From Acidobacteriota bacterium (GTDB taxonomy: Bacteria > Acidobacteriota > Terriglobia > Acidiferrales > UBA7541): DNA of 64,000 nucleotides. A model generated the notes under the pieces. That model was given only the letters and a program-made list of their open reading frames with translations. It was not told where the DNA came from and made no database searches. Within the stretch, counting starts at the first letter, position 1. Each line of letters opens with the position of its first letter. The stretch covers positions 1-64,000 of the forward strand of contig QHYI01000131.1 in the NCBI GenBank assembly GCA_003223245.1. The letters run 5' to 3'. Shown here piece by piece: positions 62,133-64,000 of this stretch. The position numbers and the translations under genes were made by a program.

Positions 62133-64000
62133 ATGGCGCTTCACACACGCGTCAGACTGGCCAAGCTTGACTCCTGCAAAGTTCCGGACCTTGATCGCGA
62201 TACTCTCATCCGCATCTACCGAACCATGTATCTCTCGCGGCGGCTTGACGACCGCGAAATCCAGCTCAAGCGCCAGAACAAGACTTTTTTCCAAATATCC
62301 AGCGCCGGACACGAAGCGGTCTGTGCAGTTATGGGGTTACTTTTGCGTCCGGGCGTGGACTGGCTGTTTCCTTACTACCGCGACCGCGCGCTCTGCCTGA
62401 TGCTGGGCATGACGCCTTATGAAACACTCCTGGCGGCGGTTGGCGCGAAAGATGATCCCAGTTCCGGCGGGCGGCAAATGCCGTCCCACTGGGGACATCC
62501 GCGGCTGAACATCGTCAGCAAATCGTCCTGCACGGGAACGCAATTCCTGCATGCAGCGGGCGCTGCGGAAGCCACGCAGTATTACCAGGGGCACGCCAAG
62601 GCGCTCGCGCAAGCCAAGAAAGCGCCGCTCGGTCAAAACGTTCGGCATCATACCGACGAGATTGTTTACGTTTCTGGCGGCGACGGCGCGACGAGCGAAG
62701 GTGAGTTCTGGGAATCGCTGAACGTCGCCTGCGCGAAAAACCTGCCGCTGCTTTACCTCATCGAAGACAACGGCTACGCCATCTCCGTGCCTATCGAGGT
62801 GCAGACGGCGGGCGGGAACATTTCGAAATTAGTGCGCGGATTCCCGGGGCTTCAGGTCGCCGAATGCGATGGAACCGATCCCTTCGAAAGCTATTCGGTC
62901 TGCAAAGAAGCCATGCAGTATTGCCGCGAGCGCCGCGGGCCCGCGCTGGTCCACGCGCACGTAACGCGTCCTTATTCGCATTCGCTGTCCGACGACGAAA
63001 AGCTTTACAAAACGCCGGAGGAACGCGAAGAGGAGGCGCGGCGCGACCCGATTTCGAAGATGGCGCTTCGTCTGGTGCGCGATGGGATTCTCGACCAGAA
63101 GCAAATCGAAAGCCTGGAAACGGAAGTGGACGAGGAAGTCCGCGTGGCCACAGACCAAGCACTCGCAGCGGAGCAGCCGCCGGCTGATTCCATTTTTACA
63201 AACGTCTATTCGCCGGAAATCGATCCAACCTCGGTGACCTTCGAAGCGCAACCGCATTTTCACAACGCGCCCAAGACCATGGTGGAAATGGTGGCTTTAA
63301 CGCTTTCCGACGAAATGGCGCGCGACGAACGCATCGTGGTGTTTGGCGAAGATGTGGCCGACGCCAGCCGCGAAGAAAACTTGAAGCACGTGAAAGGGAA
63401 GGGCGGTGTTTTCAAGGCAACTTCCGGATTGCAGCGGAAATATGGTCACGATCGCGTGTTCAATTCGCCCCTGGCAGAAGCAAGCATTGTAGGTCGCGCC
63501 ATCGGTATGGCCGTGCGCGGATTGAAGCCCGTCGCCGAAATTCAGTTTTTTGACTATATCTGGCCGGCGATGATGCAGCTTCGCAATGAGCTGGCGGTGA
63601 TGCGCTGGCGTTCGAATGGCGCGTTCAAGGCGCCCGTGGTGCTGCGCGTGCCCATCGGCGGTTACTTGACCGGCGGCGGCGTGTATCACAGCCAGAGTGG
63701 CGAATCGATCTTCACGCATTGTCCAGGTTTGCGCGTGGTGATGCCGTCGACGGCGCTGGATGTGGCGGGGCTGCTGCGCACAGCGATTCGCTCGGATGAC
63801 CCCGTGATGTTTCTCGAACACAAGCACCTCTACCGGCAGCCGTACAATCGCTCGGAAAATCCTGGCCCGGATTTCACCATTCCGTTCGGCAAGGCGCGCG
63901 TGGTGAAAGAAGGCAGCCACTTGAGCATCATTACTTACGGCGCGGTGGTGCACCGGGCGGAAGTCGCTGCAGCGCAACTCCAGCGCGAGGGCATCAACGT
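62133..64000 (+). CDS. Fused 2-oxoacid dehydrogenase E1 alpha/beta (branched-chain type), 3' end outside window
   Basis: The frame is open from ATG 62133 to the window end (622 codons). The alpha part (to ~360) has [24 protein letters not shown], and the thiamine-diphosphate motif [18 protein letters not shown]. The beta part (~375 on) has [40 protein letters not shown] and [17 protein letters not shown]. In this branch alpha and beta subunits are fused. It should decarboxylate branched-chain 2-oxoacids or pyruvate with an E2 partner not seen here. ATG 62133 is chosen because GAGG (62120-62123) precedes it; ATG 62124 is in frame. Confidence 0.93.
   Translation, partial: MALHTRVRLAKLDSCKVPDLDRDTLIRIYRTMYLSRRLDDREIQLKRQNKTFFQISSAGHEAVCAVMGLLLRPGVDWLFPYYRDRALCLMLGMTPYETLLAAVGAKDDPSSGGRQMPSHWGHPRLNIVSKSSCTGTQFLHAAGAAEATQYYQGHAKALAQAKKAPLGQNVRHHTDEIVYVSGGDGATSEGEFWESLNVACAKNLPLLYLIEDNGYAISVPIEVQTAGGNISKLVRGFPGLQVAECDGTDPFESYSVCKEAMQYCRERRGPALVHAHVTRPYSHSLSDDEKLYKTPEEREEEARRDPISKMALRLVRDGILDQKQIESLETEVDEEVRVATDQALAAEQPPADSIFTNVYSPEIDPTSVTFEAQPHFHNAPKTMVEMVALTLSDEMARDERIVVFGEDVADASREENLKHVKGKGGVFKATSGLQRKYGHDRVFNSPLAEASIVGRAIGMAVRGLKPVAEIQFFDYIWPAMMQLRNELAVMRWRSNGAFKAPVVLRVPIGGYLTGGGVYHSQSGESIFTHCPGLRVVMPSTALDVAGLLRTAIRSDDPVMFLEHKHLYRQPYNRSENPGPDFTIPFGKARVVKEGSHLSIITYGAVVHRAEVAAAQLQREGIN

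Noticed and set aside
1-64000. tRNA, rRNA, CRISPR arrays, complete transposases
   Set aside because: No cloverleaf with conserved arms, no regular spacer array and no transposase catalytic motifs were noticed on reading both strands; a dedicated search (tRNAscan, Infernal, ISfinder) was not possible.

Overview
The window looks like a chromosomal segment of an acidobacterium (Acidobacteriota, probably Terriglobia). The signs are two Oar-type TonB-dependent receptors with an N-terminal carboxypeptidase-regulatory domain, a pair of FG-GAP/ASPIC-UnbV (CRTAC1-like) proteins, DUF4142 and DUF3857 proteins, a fused 2-oxoacid dehydrogenase E1 and many moderately GC-rich genes with long intergenic spaces. 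No rRNA, tRNA, CRISPR array, intact insertion sequence or prophage was seen. The taxonomy is inferred from gene content only.

Region 1 (1-16.5 kb) is a carbohydrate-utilisation island. It holds the 3' end of a LacI-type regulator, a large TonB-dependent receptor, a GH5 glycanase with C-terminal accessory modules, a GH27 alpha-galactosidase, a GH59 (galactocerebrosidase-like) lipoprotein, two divergent Tat-exported beta-propeller/ASPIC-UnbV proteins and a Tat-exported GH36-like enzyme. No SusD-type binding protein is present. The enzymes point to galactose-containing glycans or glycolipids being imported by the receptor and trimmed in the periplasm.

Region 2 (16.5-27.5 kb) is mixed housekeeping: a methyltransferase, the proBA proline operon (ATGA overlap), a YjjX-type NTPase, thymidine kinase, a GHMP sugar kinase, a lipase-maturation-factor-like membrane protein, and a frameshifted membrane protein. 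Region 3 (27.6-31.8 kb) is the glycolytic cluster gap-pgk-tpiA followed by msrB with a strong terminator. Region 4 (31.8-38.7 kb) holds small hypothetical proteins, a repressor-type promoter now separated from any obvious target, a DUF4142 protein, an M28 peptidase and a DUF3857/transglutaminase-like protein.

Region 5 (38.7-45.1 kb, minus strand) is the translation cluster rplM-rpsI-rpsB-tsf, then a FecR-domain envelope protein with its own terminator, then pyrH and frr. rpsI and rpsB appear to start at TTG behind perfect AGGAGG sites. Region 6 (45.2-58.4 kb) has an HD-GYP response regulator broken by an internal deletion, a large hybrid histidine kinase, an HExxH protein, a YprB/YprA (MrfB/MrfA-like) nuclease-helicase operon, a PIN-domain relic, an MFS transporter and a dynamin-like GTPase split by two frameshifts. 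Region 7 (58.5-64 kb) holds a second TonB-dependent receptor behind a Cys/His-rich small membrane protein (possibly metal uptake), a hypothetical protein and the 5' part of a fused E1 alpha/beta dehydrogenase that runs off the end.

The most unusual non-coding signals are a family of short palindromic repeats built on GATTCYAAAG, shared by the gap leader and the rplM/rpsI spacer; a second short element near ACTGACAACTGAGGACTT placed just before the start codons of tdk, pgk and frr; and a 19-bp perfect palindrome lying inside a good sigma-70 promoter. Several genes carry frameshifts, so either gene decay or assembly error should be kept in mind.
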